From Oscarella lobularis (Eukaryota; Porifera; Homoscleromorpha; Homosclerophorida; Oscarellidae), in NCBI RefSeq assembly GCF_947507565.1, contig NC_089185.1, positions 682,001 through 746,000 on the forward strand: a DNA stretch of 64,000 bases, written 5' to 3'. Made by a program: the position numbers and the translations under genes. This document shows positions 24,801-33,933 of this stretch, piece by piece; position 1 is the stretch's first letter, and each line of letters opens with the position of its first letter. The notes under the pieces are model-generated. The model worked only from the letters and a program-made list of their open reading frames with translations. It was not told the origin of the DNA and made no database searches.

Positions 24801-25079
24801 CAGGAAGAGAAAAGGTGCATTTAATCAATTATGTGTTCACGTGTAGCGTGACGGATGTATTAACTGATAGAGCTCAGCTGGACCGAATGTTGACGGCTGA
24901 CAGAAACGAGCTGGTTAGCGGTAGAAAACGGCTGGAAAGGTACACACAGTTGATGGGACAGAAGGTGAGCGTTACGCATCGCATTTGTTGCTTTACTGCA
25001 TTCCGACGCTCGTTATTTGTTGTAGGAGCACCTGCTCATACAGCAAAAGAGCTACAGAGCCGAACTAGATAATATGTGA
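21877..25079 (+). CDS. MAP3K7: TAK1 (MAP3K7) protein kinase
   Basis: Many short exons. Exon 1 gives [16 protein letters not shown], then after a GTAAGT donor [15 protein letters not shown] (glycine loop) and VAVKTMES with the catalytic lysine. Next are [74 protein letters not shown] and [14 protein letters not shown], almost word for word TAK1. A long Pro/Gln/His-rich region (23480-24480, with a CAG run at 24270-24310) follows. The C-terminal coiled coil ([24 protein letters not shown], stop 25079) corresponds to the TAB2/TAB3-binding end. The kinase relays TGF-beta, TNF/IL-1 and Wnt signals to JNK/p38 and NF-kB. The family layout is complete. An alternative reading of the activation-loop exon through its intron is possible but not supported. 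Confidence 0.92.
23222..23244. repeat. (TTTA)n microsatellite in a TAK1 intron
   Basis: About five tandem TTTA units lie directly before an intron acceptor. Confidence 0.85.
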
Positions 25080-25325
25080 CACAGCGATTTGGTGTGTAGG
25101 AAGCTATAGCCTAGGTGCACAGTTGGTTGATTGGTTGGTTCCATTTTTTCGTTTCTTTTGAAATGAGTCGAACCGGGCGCATCCTTCTCGATGCGGTCTA
25201 TTGATATTGGTGCGTGTCATTCTCGCCGCCCCCACACTCTTATCTATCCCGTCATTACCGAATATCTCGCATTCAGAGTCGGTTCCGCTTACGATCGACA
25301 TCGATATTCTCTCGCGCTCCAGACA

Positions 25326-26282
25326 ATGAAGTCGTATGCTGCTAAAGTCGTTCTCATCGGCGACGAACGCTGCGGAAAATCGAGCGTCTGTGAAGTGTTT
25401 CGTCGCGGCACTTGGCCTCGAGTAAGCAAGCGCTACTGCATGTGTAGGGGAGGGGGACTTTCATCCCGAACCGACTTCCCGAACCCGAATGCGTGCGATT
25501 GCAGGACTACGAGGCGACCGTGGAGGAAAAATGGACGGATTGCGTGACCACAGTAGGAAAACGAAAGCACGCAGTCAACATGACTGTCGTCGACACGTCA
25601 GGTAAGAATAGCTCGAAGCCGACCAAGAGACGCGTTTTCCTTCGAAGAAATACGCGCTTTCCTTAATTTATCGGCACGTCGACTATGTTGAGTTGGTTCT
25701 CATATCGGTTCACAGGTCAGGAAGCTTACGACCGATTGCGACCGCTTTCTTACGACGACACAGACATTGTTGCCATATGCTTCGACATATCTTCGGCATC
25801 GTCGCTGGCGAACGTCGTTTCTAAGGTCTGTATGCCGCTTTTTTTATAGCCGCACTTCCTGGCACTTCCGCCTGATTGCGTTCCGCCCCCTCCACATCCG
25901 CCCGCTTTTCATTCATTCGTGTCTCGTCGTTCCGCTTAGTGGCATGTTGAAGCGAAGAACTTCTGCTCGTCTGCGTTTGTCGTTCTTGTTGGTTGCAAAG
26001 CGGACAAGAGGCAAATCGAAAGCCGATTGTCGTCAATTTCGCAAGAACAAGTGAGTGGGCGGAACCCGCAATTACGTCACGCGAACGCTTCCTATCGATT
26101 CTCCCGCGCGATTATAGGCTATCGAAGTGGCTGGCGCCATCGGTGCGAAACACTACGTCGAGTGCAGTGCATTCGATCGCCCGTCAGTTAAGAAAGTATT
26201 CGAATGCGCCGGCGAGGCGGCGATCAAGAGGCGGAGAAAACTCAAATCAAGGAATTCTTGGTGGCGAGGGCTCGTCGCTTGA
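25326..26282 (+). CDS. Rho-family-like small GTPase without a CaaX box
   Basis: Five exons. [20 protein letters not shown] holds the P-loop (GDERCGKS). Then come the effector region [28 protein letters not shown] (switch II; the Rho wording is [16 protein letters not shown]), [33 protein letters not shown] (base recognition) and ECSAF. Donors and acceptors are clean (for example CGA/GTAAGC and G/GTAAGAA). The Rho insert is shortened and the protein ends [17 protein letters not shown] at 26282, so there is a basic patch but no C-terminal Cys for prenylation. Ala59 of switch II is replaced by Ser. An upstream in-frame ATG at 25191 is less likely, because homology starts at 25326. Membrane contact would need the basic patch or another anchor. 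A cytosolic Rho-like switch is the cautious call. Confidence 0.78.
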
Positions 26283-26368
26283 TCGAAACAACCTATTGCT
26301 TTTATTTTGTACTACAGATGCGTGCTAGTGTGTACAGACTGCAGATAGGTGAGTAGGTGCTCGAAACG

Positions 26369-26819
26369 TCAATTAGTGTTATTTTGCAAGTTGAAATCAA
26401 CGCCTCGTGACGCCGTTTTTGCATTCTCCGTCGTTTCACCCGGGCCGACGATCGAGCGCTCCGAATAATCGAACAGGACTCCCAACGGAATGGTACTGTC
26501 ACGCCCATTCTGAAAACGGCCCTCAGCTTCCGGCTTCAACTCGCTAAGGAAACATGCGTTTTGGCACGATGCAAGCCATTCGCGATTCACTTAACGGCAA
26601 TGCAAGGTATTTGTAAGGAAGTTGAGTGCTTGTGCGGTTCCCTGTTTTCGCTCTTCGACCCGGACGTGCGCAAATGGCTAACCCAATCAGAGCCAGAAGT
26701 CCAACAAGCCCGATAACAGCTAGCACAGCGATAAGGATGCCGTTGAATGGTTGATTCGTATCGCTCGTCGTTCCCTTCGTCGCTAATGGGCTTGCACTCA
26801 TCGGCGTTGCCATGGGCAC
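26369..26819 (-). CDS. Possible small single-pass membrane protein
   Basis: Not recognised. An open frame from 26819 gives a short Ser/Thr-rich N-terminus (MATPMSASPLATKGTTSDT), then a clear transmembrane segment (ILIAVLAVIGLVGLLALIGL) and a basic stop-transfer stretch (CARPGRRAKTGNR). A second open stretch at about 26522-26372 (GVLFDYSERSIVGPGETT) starts after a TTTTCAG acceptor and could be a cytoplasmic tail, but I could not find a donor that joins it in phase. It lies between the ends of the Rho-like gene and REC114 and would be divergent from REC114. It could be a fragment of a larger gene or a chance frame. Confidence 0.35.
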
Positions 26820-26885
26820 CCGAATGACTGAAATCCATCCGCTGAAGCCCGAATCACTAAAAATCCCCGTTCAAAAAGCCGACAA

Positions 26886-27599
26886 ATGTCAGCAGTCTTC
26901 TCCTGGCGACTATCGAAATACGCACGATGCGTGAGCGCGCGTGGCCCCGGTCCCACTCGACACTGGGAACGAATCGGGCGTCCAGAGGACGTAACGACGC
27001 TCCTGCTCATCGACGGCGAGCATCTCATTGTTCGTCAAGGCGCGACGACCATACTCGAAAGCCTAGCGTTGTACAACGCCGCCGAATGGCTCGAATGCAC
27101 GACGAAATCAGACGACGCCGCGTTCCTGATAAAACGGGGAGGCGCCAACGGGGGAAAACGCGCTTTTCGCGTTCGCTTTGCCAACGGCGAAGCGAAATGT
27201 CGCGAGTGCGCGGAAAAATTGCGCGCCGCTTCGATTCCAGTGAAAATTGCGGGAGCCCGCGGCGAAGTGGGATCCCAATTGTCGCAACGGGGAGGATTTG
27301 ATTTCAGTCAAGAACCGTTGCCTCCTCCTCCCCCTCCTCCCCCGCAACGCGACGTCGACGAACCGGGAATCGACTCGGCGACTTTGCCGTCGTATACTAT
27401 TCGCGCCGTCGCCGAACACGTGGTCGACCGGTGTCCACTTCCGCCTGCCTATTGCGCCGGCGCGGCGGAGACGGGGTACCCCGATCGCGACGACGACGAC
27501 GTGGGAACGCTCGTGAGGCTCTGTCTCACCGATCCCAGTTTCCCTTCGTTTGTCGAGAAGGTCGAGGAAGCGATGAAGGAAATCATGTCAGGCGAGTAG
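26886..27599 (+). CDS. REC114: Meiotic recombination protein REC114 homolog
   Basis: Intronless, 237 residues. The N-terminal half is a PH-like fold that matches REC114 in order: WRLSKYARCV (human WPLQRYGRFL), LLLIDGEHLIVRQGATTIL (human VESGHFFISQGQTLLEG), LALYNAAEWLECTTKS, and RAFRVRFANGEAK before a Cys/Leu-rich helix. A Pro-rich linker (PPPPPPPP) follows. The C-terminus LVRLCLTDPSFPSFVEKVEE fits the helical REC114 end that trimerises with MEI4. REC114-MEI4-IHO1 promotes SPO11 double-strand breaks on meiotic chromosome axes. The match is from memory of short, divergent motifs, but their order and spacing agree well. Lack of introns is notable beside heavily split neighbours. Confidence 0.72.
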   Translation: MSAVFSWRLSKYARCVSARGPGPTRHWERIGRPEDVTTLLLIDGEHLIVRQGATTILESLALYNAAEWLECTTKSDDAAFLIKRGGANGGKRAFRVRFANGEAKCRECAEKLRAASIPVKIAGARGEVGSQLSQRGGFDFSQEPLPPPPPPPPQRDVDEPGIDSATLPSYTIRAVAEHVVDRCPLPPAYCAGAAETGYPDRDDDDVGTLVRLCLTDPSFPSFVEKVEEAMKEIMSGE

Positions 27600-27709
27600 A
27601 GAGAAAGAGAAAGAGAAAGAGCCAATGGTTTCACACTGAAATGGTATGTAATATTCGTCGTAATACTAGCAAGTAGGAGAGAAAGATTGATTATCCCCTC
27701 CTCGTAGTC

Positions 27710-29913
27710 TCATAGACTAGTTGACTCTGAGCCCAATCCCTCAAGTCGAGCTCGTTTGGCTTGTTGACTAGCCAGTCGTTCTTCTAGCGTATCTGAAAAG
27801 TGTAATTGGCAAGTGGTATTTGTGACTAGAGCGTGTCAATGTATACCCGCCGAAGGTCGATCTAGAATCGATCGATAGGAACTTCCTCGTACGAGTCCCG
27901 GTATGTAGGAGTCCAACTGACCGTAGACGGATCTCCCCATGTCTGACCATCTAGTAAAGTCGTTAGGCGCATCTTTGTTCGCGACCAAGCAAGATGTGGC
28001 CGAGTCGACGATCTCTCGGAGCATAGCGCTTCTAATAAACAGGCGGAAATTTCTGTTGTTTTAGTCTGATGTCGGTATCTTCCTTTTTACCTTATCTCTT
28101 TACCCGCCCAGACATCTTGAAAGTGCGTCAGTATTTCTTCGTGGGTATCTACGTAGATCGAAATGGCGCGCTAAAGACCTTTTGTCTATCTAAAGCGATT
28201 GATCCTACCTGCGTCGCAAATCCATTTAAGATCTTCGAAAGCGCAATCATAGAACAAAAGCGAGTGCTCTATAAAAACAACGTAGATGAGAAGAAGCATG
28301 TATTAGTCAATGCGATAACCAGATGCCATGCTGTATTGGGGCTTTCCAGGACATGCACGGACATCGAGCATGTGGTCAATGACCTAAGAACATGAACGCT
28401 AGCACAGCTTCAGAATCAACATAGATTACAGCGAAATCTCTCTCTCATCTGGACACTGGATTACTTAGATAAACACGTGGACAGAGAGAAAGAGAGAGAG
28501 AGAGAGGCGCCACTGCTATTGGGTCCTACTTCTGGTTTCTCCAGGCCAAGGCCAATTAGAATGAGAACGGCTATCATGCAGCGAATTTGATGCCAAAGAA
28601 AAGCCTGACCACACACCGTGAAAGCACACAGCTGAAATGATTCTAACTGCATACTAAAACGTTTCTGTTATTATTCATAGCAGGCTAAATTGGGACTGAC
28701 CTTTTGTTTTCTATGCATTGCAGATCAACGTAGAGAATTCTCCGAACGAAGTTTGTCACGCCTCCCCCAATATCCATCTAAAAAACGGAAATTGACGCAC
28801 ACCCCCCTAGTAAGATTGAACGTTACTTTGCAAAAATTTCGAAAATCGTGTTCACCAACGAATTTCTGAGCAGCGCTATTCATCAGCTGAATATCATCAT
28901 ATCAAAAATGTGGCAAAGAAGCCGTTCTCGCGTACCTCAATGTTCAAATTTGTCCGGGGAAAAAAATACTTGTAAGTTCTGGAGAGGCAGCTAAACCTTT
29001 CCGTGAGACGAAAATTATTAGATAGGAGGTGCAGGGCTCCTTCTATGTTTTCTTGCCTGGCATCGAAGTGGGACGGGACTGGGCTCCAAGCCATAATACG
29101 TATGTCTTTCGGTAAGGCCTTGTTCAGCAGTCGCACGTAGTCCAGTTCTATTGGAATGCGACTTCCTGGATTCCAAATCAACGCTATGTCATTTTTCCTT
29201 GAGGGCAGTGCCAACCCTTCTCGGGAGACGATTTAGAATCCGATGGCGGAATTATTCCAGGACCGTCAGTCAAATTAGATCTCACACAAAGGGAGATAAC
29301 CTAATTCGGGAACAAAAAAGAAAACATTTGTTTTCCCGGAATGAAGTTTTGTCTCCTGCACCTGGCCGAGGGCGCTGACGCCTTTATCGGTTCTTCCGCA
29401 GCGAGAATACCGACACGTAGCTCGACTTTCGATGAGGCGAACTTTCAGGAGAGCCGCGAAGAGGTGCGCCTGCAAGAGAAAAAGGAAGTGTCGCGCGAAG
29501 ACGTCAGTTTGAAGATCATTCATCACTTCTACGGTATCGTCGACTGTTTGGCTGGCAAAGCCGCGATAATCCCAACCGAGATAGGCAAGTTTCAAAGCGA
29601 CGTATCGACGCCCGTATCTGACGAGACAGCTCTCTATCGCGTCCCCCCCAAAAAAATCGCTCTTTATTGACTTTGCAAAGTCGAAAGGTCGGTTCGCTTT
29701 CTTTCGTTTCCGAGGCGACGACTTGGACGTCTTCGCGCGAGCCTCGTCCATCTGGGCGCCGCCTTGTTCCAACTCCCTAATGCGTCCAATCAGTTCCTGC
29801 GCGTGCGAGAGTCGAGTTAGCGCTCATGTGCGTCAGACGGTGCGGTCGGCAGCAGCGGCGACGAATCGAACCTCTCTCGACAGGCATTCCAAATCGTCGA
29901 CGGACGACAACAT
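27710..29913 (-). CDS. PUS3: tRNA pseudouridine(38/39) synthase PUS3
   Basis: Multi-exon. Exon 1 starts at ATG 29913 (MLSSVDDLECLSRE), then a GTTCGA donor and an acceptor at ...CGCAG followed by ELIGRIRELEQGGAQ. Next are RYVALKLAYLGWDYRGFASQ, CRYSRCGRTDKGVSALGQ (with the catalytic Asp in GRTDKGVS), DIRIMAWSPV, FSCLSRTYKYFFPR, CAFTVCGQAFLWHQIRCM (human FEVTGQAFLYHQVRCM), PGKPQYSMA, LLFYDCAFEDLKWICD, GLVRGSSYRSILDRP and a last exon ending LEGLGSESTSL at 27710. The enzyme makes pseudouridine at tRNA positions 38 and 39. Small exons around 28370 and 28250 were found only by translating the minus strand. The gene converges on REC114, 110 bp away. Confidence 0.93.
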
Positions 29914-30407
29914 GGCGTATCGAGGAACCCTACGTAATGGGATGCGACACGCCCCAATTCCAAGGCGAGGAGGAATCTCGCGCGCAAGGAGGGGGCGAAA
30001 GTATTATTAGATCCTAAACGGATGCGGAGGAAGAACAATGGAAGTCACAATAGCAACACGTGCAATGGAGACAAAAGCGGTTGACTGCTGGAAGCGAAAG
30101 GTAAACAAACACGCTCTCTCAAAAAAAGGAATGCATCCTTTATTAGAAATAAATAAAACAAACACAAAACGGAGGCGGCGGCGTCGTCGTCAGGAAATCA
30201 AATAGGTAGAAAGATGAGAATCCGTTGGAAAGAAGCCATTAGCGATGTACAGTAGCCCCCAGGAACTATGCACAAACACAACCTAATCTGAACAAGTCCA
30301 AAGTAGCAGATCAAAAAAAAAGTATAGAGGGGGGCGAACACGTAGACGCGGCACAGACTGACATACATGTATAAGAATTACTCATAAGAGGGGAGTGGGT
30401 GGTCTGA
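29914..30407. other. Spacer with PUS3 promoter and G-alpha-s 3' UTR
   Basis: 494 bp between two minus-strand genes. It should hold the 3' UTR of the G-alpha-s gene (A/T-rich words such as AAATAAATAAAAC on the plus strand near 30147) and the PUS3 promoter. I see no exon. Confidence 0.5.
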
Positions 30408-31535
30408 TTACTGAAGACTGCAGAGACGGAGATATTCTCGCTGAATGATCTCCTGACAGTCATTGAAAACAGTGCGAATATTTTCAGTGTCTATAGCGGT
30501 GGTGAAGTGCGGATAGAGTTCATGCCGATCGTTCGACTCCTGCGCCGTCGCCGTGAACTTATCGCGTATGAAAAATTGAGCGCGCAGCACTTCGGGCGGC
30601 TCGCCTTCGTACAGCTTCGGTACGTTGGCGACGGTATAGTTGGGATACTCGTCGAAATATTTCTCGAGCGGCGATTTGCCGAGAAGTATCTTCTTCCGAA
30701 GCAGATCTTGCTTGTTGAGAAAGAGAATGACGGAGATTTTCTTGAGAAAACGATTGTTCCATATATTCTTGAACAAGTCCAACGCCTCCTTGAGCCGATT
30801 GCTCGTCTCGTCCTCGCGCAGGTTCATGTCGTAGCTGCTGCAGGCGACGACGAAAATGATGGCCGTCACGTCGTTGAAACACTGTATCCACTTGCGACGT
30901 TCGTCGCGCTGACCGCCGACGTCGACGATGTGAAAGCGCACCGATCGATAGGTGAACTTGGTTTCGAAGATGCCTCGCGTCAGAACGCGACAGTGGAGAA
31001 GATCTTGCACGTCGGGAATGTAATCGGCGCGTCGAATCACTTCGATTCGATCGAGAAAGTACTGGGCCGAATCGATGAGCTGGAACTCGTTCGCTCGTTC
31101 GTACATCGTCTGCACGGCGTCGTCGCGCCAGAGATCGCGCGTCCACGAGAAAAAGTCGTCCGTGAGCGCTTCGTTGGCGTCGATCGTCGCCAGGACGCGA
31201 TCGGCGGCCGCTTCGTCGACGAGCGCGCCGCCGTGACGACGCACGGCGCGTAGAAGCGTCGATATCGAGTCCTTGATGTTGTTGTGTATGTCGGGTATCG
31301 TGCGACGTTTCTCGTCTTCGCCGAATCCGTTCACGTGGAGGATGCGCATCTGCTTGACGATCGTGCTCTTGCCCGATTCGCCGGCGCCGAGCAGAAGGAG
31401 ACGATGGGTCGCTTTGTAGTTTTTCGCCTCCTTCATTAGTTCCTTATCGATCTGATGCGACTTGTGCGACTGAATTTTCTCCCGTTCGCGCTGCTCCGGA
31501 TCGACGCTGGGGAGTCTCGATGGCAGGCAACCCAT
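30408..31535 (-). CDS. GNAS: Heterotrimeric G protein alpha subunit, Gs class, single exon
   Basis: 375 residues in one uninterrupted frame. It starts MGC, so Gly2 and Cys3 are available for lipidation. The P-loop is [18 protein letters not shown]; then [13 protein letters not shown] (with the cholera-toxin arginine of the family), [31 protein letters not shown] and [31 protein letters not shown] and the overall wording are Gs class. It should stimulate adenylyl cyclase at the plasma membrane. Oddities: no introns, although neighbours have many, which suggests a retrocopy or intron loss; and the C-terminus is LRLCSLQ instead of LRQYELL. That puts a Cys at position -4, as in Gi/Go, in the part that reads the receptor. 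All nucleotide-binding residues look intact. Confidence 0.95.
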   Translation of the reverse strand: MGCLPSRLPSVDPEQREREKIQSHKSHQIDKELMKEAKNYKATHRLLLLGAGESGKSTIVKQMRILHVNGFGEDEKRRTIPDIHNNIKDSISTLLRAVRRHGGALVDEAAADRVLATIDANEALTDDFFSWTRDLWRDDAVQTMYERANEFQLIDSAQYFLDRIEVIRRADYIPDVQDLLHCRVLTRGIFETKFTYRSVRFHIVDVGGQRDERRKWIQCFNDVTAIIFVVACSSYDMNLREDETSNRLKEALDLFKNIWNNRFLKKISVILFLNKQDLLRKKILLGKSPLEKYFDEYPNYTVANVPKLYEGEPPEVLRAQFFIRDKFTATAQESNDRHELYPHFTTAIDTENIRTVFNDCQEIIQREYLRLCSLQ

Positions 31536-31758
31536 CGCGATTCGCCCTTCACCCCGTTTTAGGCCGGATTATCGAGACCGCGACAAAGAAAACGCTCCGT
31601 ATACACACTCCTCGCCGAATGGACACCTGCGCCTGCGTGTTGGGCGAATTTTGTCACCGCTGACGTCAACCACCAAATTTGGGCGTTTTGCTCGCTCAAC
31701 GATTAGCAACTTGTGTTACGTGCACGTCGAAAGGAGCGAAGACGTTCGTTGCGCGACG
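31536..31758. promoter_or_regulatory. Divergent promoter region of G-alpha-s and CHMP1
   Basis: 223 bp between start codons of two divergent genes. A TGACGTCA word lies at 31661-31668 (CRE/ATF-type, suggestive given the cAMP role of Gs). No TATA box was seen. Confidence 0.45.
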
Positions 31759-32884
31759 ATGGATAGTATCCTTTGCTCGGTTTTTCGGGGACTGGGGTCT
31801 CCTTTGGGGGTTGTCGCTTTTTTTTCTTGACTTGCTCCACTTCGTTTCGAAGAGCATTTATTCAACCTGAAGGTGATATGCCACGATCGTGACCACTTTT
31901 GTCGCGCTCGAAACCCTCCTTTCGATTTAGTTTGCCGCAAAGCAATTGGATAGAAACGCGAAGAAATGCGACAAAGAGGAAAAGGCGGAAAAAGTCAAAT
32001 TGAAAAGGGTACAATTGACCGAAAACGCGATCAAAACAAACCCAAATGTATCCTAATCAAGGCGATCGAGAAAGGCAACATGGATGGAGCTCGAATTCAC
32101 GCCGAAAACGCCATTCGACAGAAGAACCAGGTACGAAGGAGATGACGACGAGATGACGTCATTTCTATGTAGGAGAACTCGTTTAGTCGTTAAACTTTTT
32201 GCGAATGGGCGCACGAGTAGACGCCGTGGCCCAGAGAGTCCAATCGGCTGTCACTATGCGTCAGGTTGGATCTATAAATGAGAAATGAAGAACGGTAATA
32301 TTTCAAAAAAATTTTTTCTTTAATTAAAGGTTACTGGATCGATGGCGGGCGTCGTCAAGTCCATGGACTCGGCTTTGAAGTCGATGAATCTTGAAAAAGT
32401 CGAGGCGTTTTGGTTGGAGAGTTGCAAAAGATTTATATTTCAAATTTTTATAGGTTGCCTCACTAATGGAAAAGTTTGAGCGTCAGTTTGAAACGCTGGA
32501 CGTTCAGTCTCAGGCGATGGAAGACGCTATGAGTTCGACTACAACGCTAACTGTTCCTCAGGTCAGTGTGCGGTTCACCCTACAGTAAGAATACCAAGTC
32601 ATTTCTTCACCTGATAGGGTCAAGTGGATTGCCTAATGCAAGAAGTTGCGGATGCAGCGGGGTAAGATTTATTTATATATATTTTTTAAAATAAACAATT
32701 GTGCGTAGTCTTGAATTGAAAATGGAATTGCCTGGTGCTCAAACGACTGCAGTTGGCACGGCATCAACGGCGTCAGCAGAACAGGTAACAACAAACATGT
32801 GACCTATGACATCGACTGACCTTTGACTGAAATAATATTTAGGATGAACTGACCCAAAGATTGGCAAAGCTGAGACAGATGTGA
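31759..32884 (+). CDS. CHMP1B: ESCRT-III subunit CHMP1
   Basis: Exon 1 is only 7 nt (ATGGATA, 31759-31765). Splicing to the exon before 31871 gives MDKHLFNLK, matching human MEKHLFNLKF. Next exons: FAAKQLDRNAKKCDKEEKAE; AIEKGNMDGARIHAENAIRQ; SMAGVVKSMDSALKSMNLEK; LMEKFERQFETLDVQSQ with MEDAMSSTTTLTVP; VDCLMQEVADAAG; LELKMELPGAQ; and DELTQRLAKLRQM, the C-terminal MIT-interacting motif that recruits VPS4 and LIP5. Stop 32884. The protein joins ESCRT-III filaments in endosomal sorting and the last step of cell division. About 195 residues, as in human. It converges on the DHYC gene with 85 bp between stops. Confidence 0.92.
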
Positions 32885-32969
32885 AAGACACGAGATTTAG
32901 GGTAGCTGTATAATATGTTTTGGACACGAGTGGTGTATGTGTGGTAGCAAATCACTTTCTATGTGCTCA

Positions 32970-33821
32970 TTATTTCGTATTACTCATTGTACTCAACGCC
33001 AATTGCAGAGCAGGATAAATTGGTAAGAAAAAATGCCACCGTCGCTCAAACGACTTCAACAGAAGCAAATTGAGTCGACTGTCCGACGCAGCTAGTGCAC
33101 GTCCACAACGAATGTTGCCCAAACAGATGGCCAGCGACGGCGGATCCGAGCCGAGCTGTCGAAGGAAATCTCGCGTCGACATGTCACCCAATAGGAGAAA
33201 CGTCTGAAAGAGAAGCAGAGTTCCCATGCTGCACCATCCCACTGTGACTGGTAGAAACGTGATGCTATTTGTGCCCAAATCAAAACAATAGTCCTCGTCG
33301 GCTCGCTCTCTCGACCATCTGCATTGAACGAACGCTTCAAAACAACAGTGTCCAGCAAACGAAATGCCAAGAAGAACGTAAACGAGAAACAAGTAATAGA
33401 ATCGATAGTTTCTCAAGCCAATTGCGGTCATCGTAAAGGGGCAGTAGTGATCCATATATAGGACCCGTTGTTTTGTTATGGAGCAGTAGGTCGTAGGGCG
33501 AGTCTCCGCCCCCGCGACTTTTTCCAATGTTCCGGGATCGATGAGCACAGCCGAAATGTAGCACGACATCGTGTTCGTCCACAGCCACAGTGCGAGCGTT
33601 GTGTAGAGAAAACGCCGCGATTCGGGCGGTGGAAAGACGAGAAAAAAGTAGACGAGCGACGCAACGAGGACGAAGACGACGAAAAGCGCGAGTAGCGCGC
33701 CGATGCAACGCCGCGTCGCGCGCGGTATTCGATAGCGCGGAAAGACGCCGTTCCAGAGGTCGATCAGAAGCGGAATTTGCAGCACGCCGACGACGAGAAT
33801 AAGAAACGTCGCCAATTCCAT
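32970..33821 (-). CDS. Divergent DHHC-type protein palmitoyltransferase with a DHYC core
   Basis: Intronless, 283 residues. Four hydrophobic segments: residues about 3-22, 40-65, 72-95, and two after the core at about 140-165 and 185-210. The core reads YMDHYCPFTMTAIGLRNYRF, which keeps the MDHxCP and GxxNYRxF parts of the DHHC cysteine-rich domain but has Tyr in place of the second His. DHYC is known from active yeast Akr1-type enzymes. Upstream, only one Cys of the usual zinc ligands is seen (TTYCSITKQRVL), so the two-zinc CRD appears degenerate. I see no TTxE motif. It may be a divergent S-acyltransferase of the secretory pathway or an inactive relative. It is head-to-head with the receptor kinase gene, 112 bp between starts. 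Confidence 0.7.
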   Translation of the reverse strand: MELATFLILVVGVLQIPLLIDLWNGVFPRYRIPRATRRCIGALLALFVVFVLVASLVYFFLVFPPPESRRFLYTTLALWLWTNTMSCYISAVLIDPGTLEKVAGAETRPTTYCSITKQRVLYMDHYCPFTMTAIGLRNYRFYYLFLVYVLLGISFAGHCCFEAFVQCRWSRERADEDYCFDLGTNSITFLPVTVGWCSMGTLLLFQTFLLLGDMSTRDFLRQLGSDPPSLAICLGNIRCGRALAASDSRLNLLLLKSFERRWHFFLPIYPALQLALSTMSNTK

Positions 33822-33933
33822 GCAAGCGTGGATTTACATACTCTAGTTCCCACCAAGTCCCGGAGAAGCGGATACACTGGGGGGTGCGTCGTCTGCGTCA
33901 CGGATTTCTGCTCGAATAGCCGCCAATGCGGCG
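33822..33933. promoter_or_regulatory. Shared divergent promoter of the DHYC gene and the cadherin receptor kinase
   Basis: 112 bp between divergent start codons. A large receptor gene and a small membrane enzyme share this space. No TATA box is evident. Confidence 0.5.

Noticed and set aside
28069-28395. 108-residue plus-strand frame
   Set aside because: The minus strand of the same stretch holds two PUS3 exons (PGKPQYSMA and LLFYDCAFEDLKWICD), so the plus frame is an antisense shadow.
30507-31253. 248-residue plus-strand frame
   Set aside because: Exactly antisense to G-alpha-s, whose minus-strand protein is complete and conserved. The plus frame has no domain sense.
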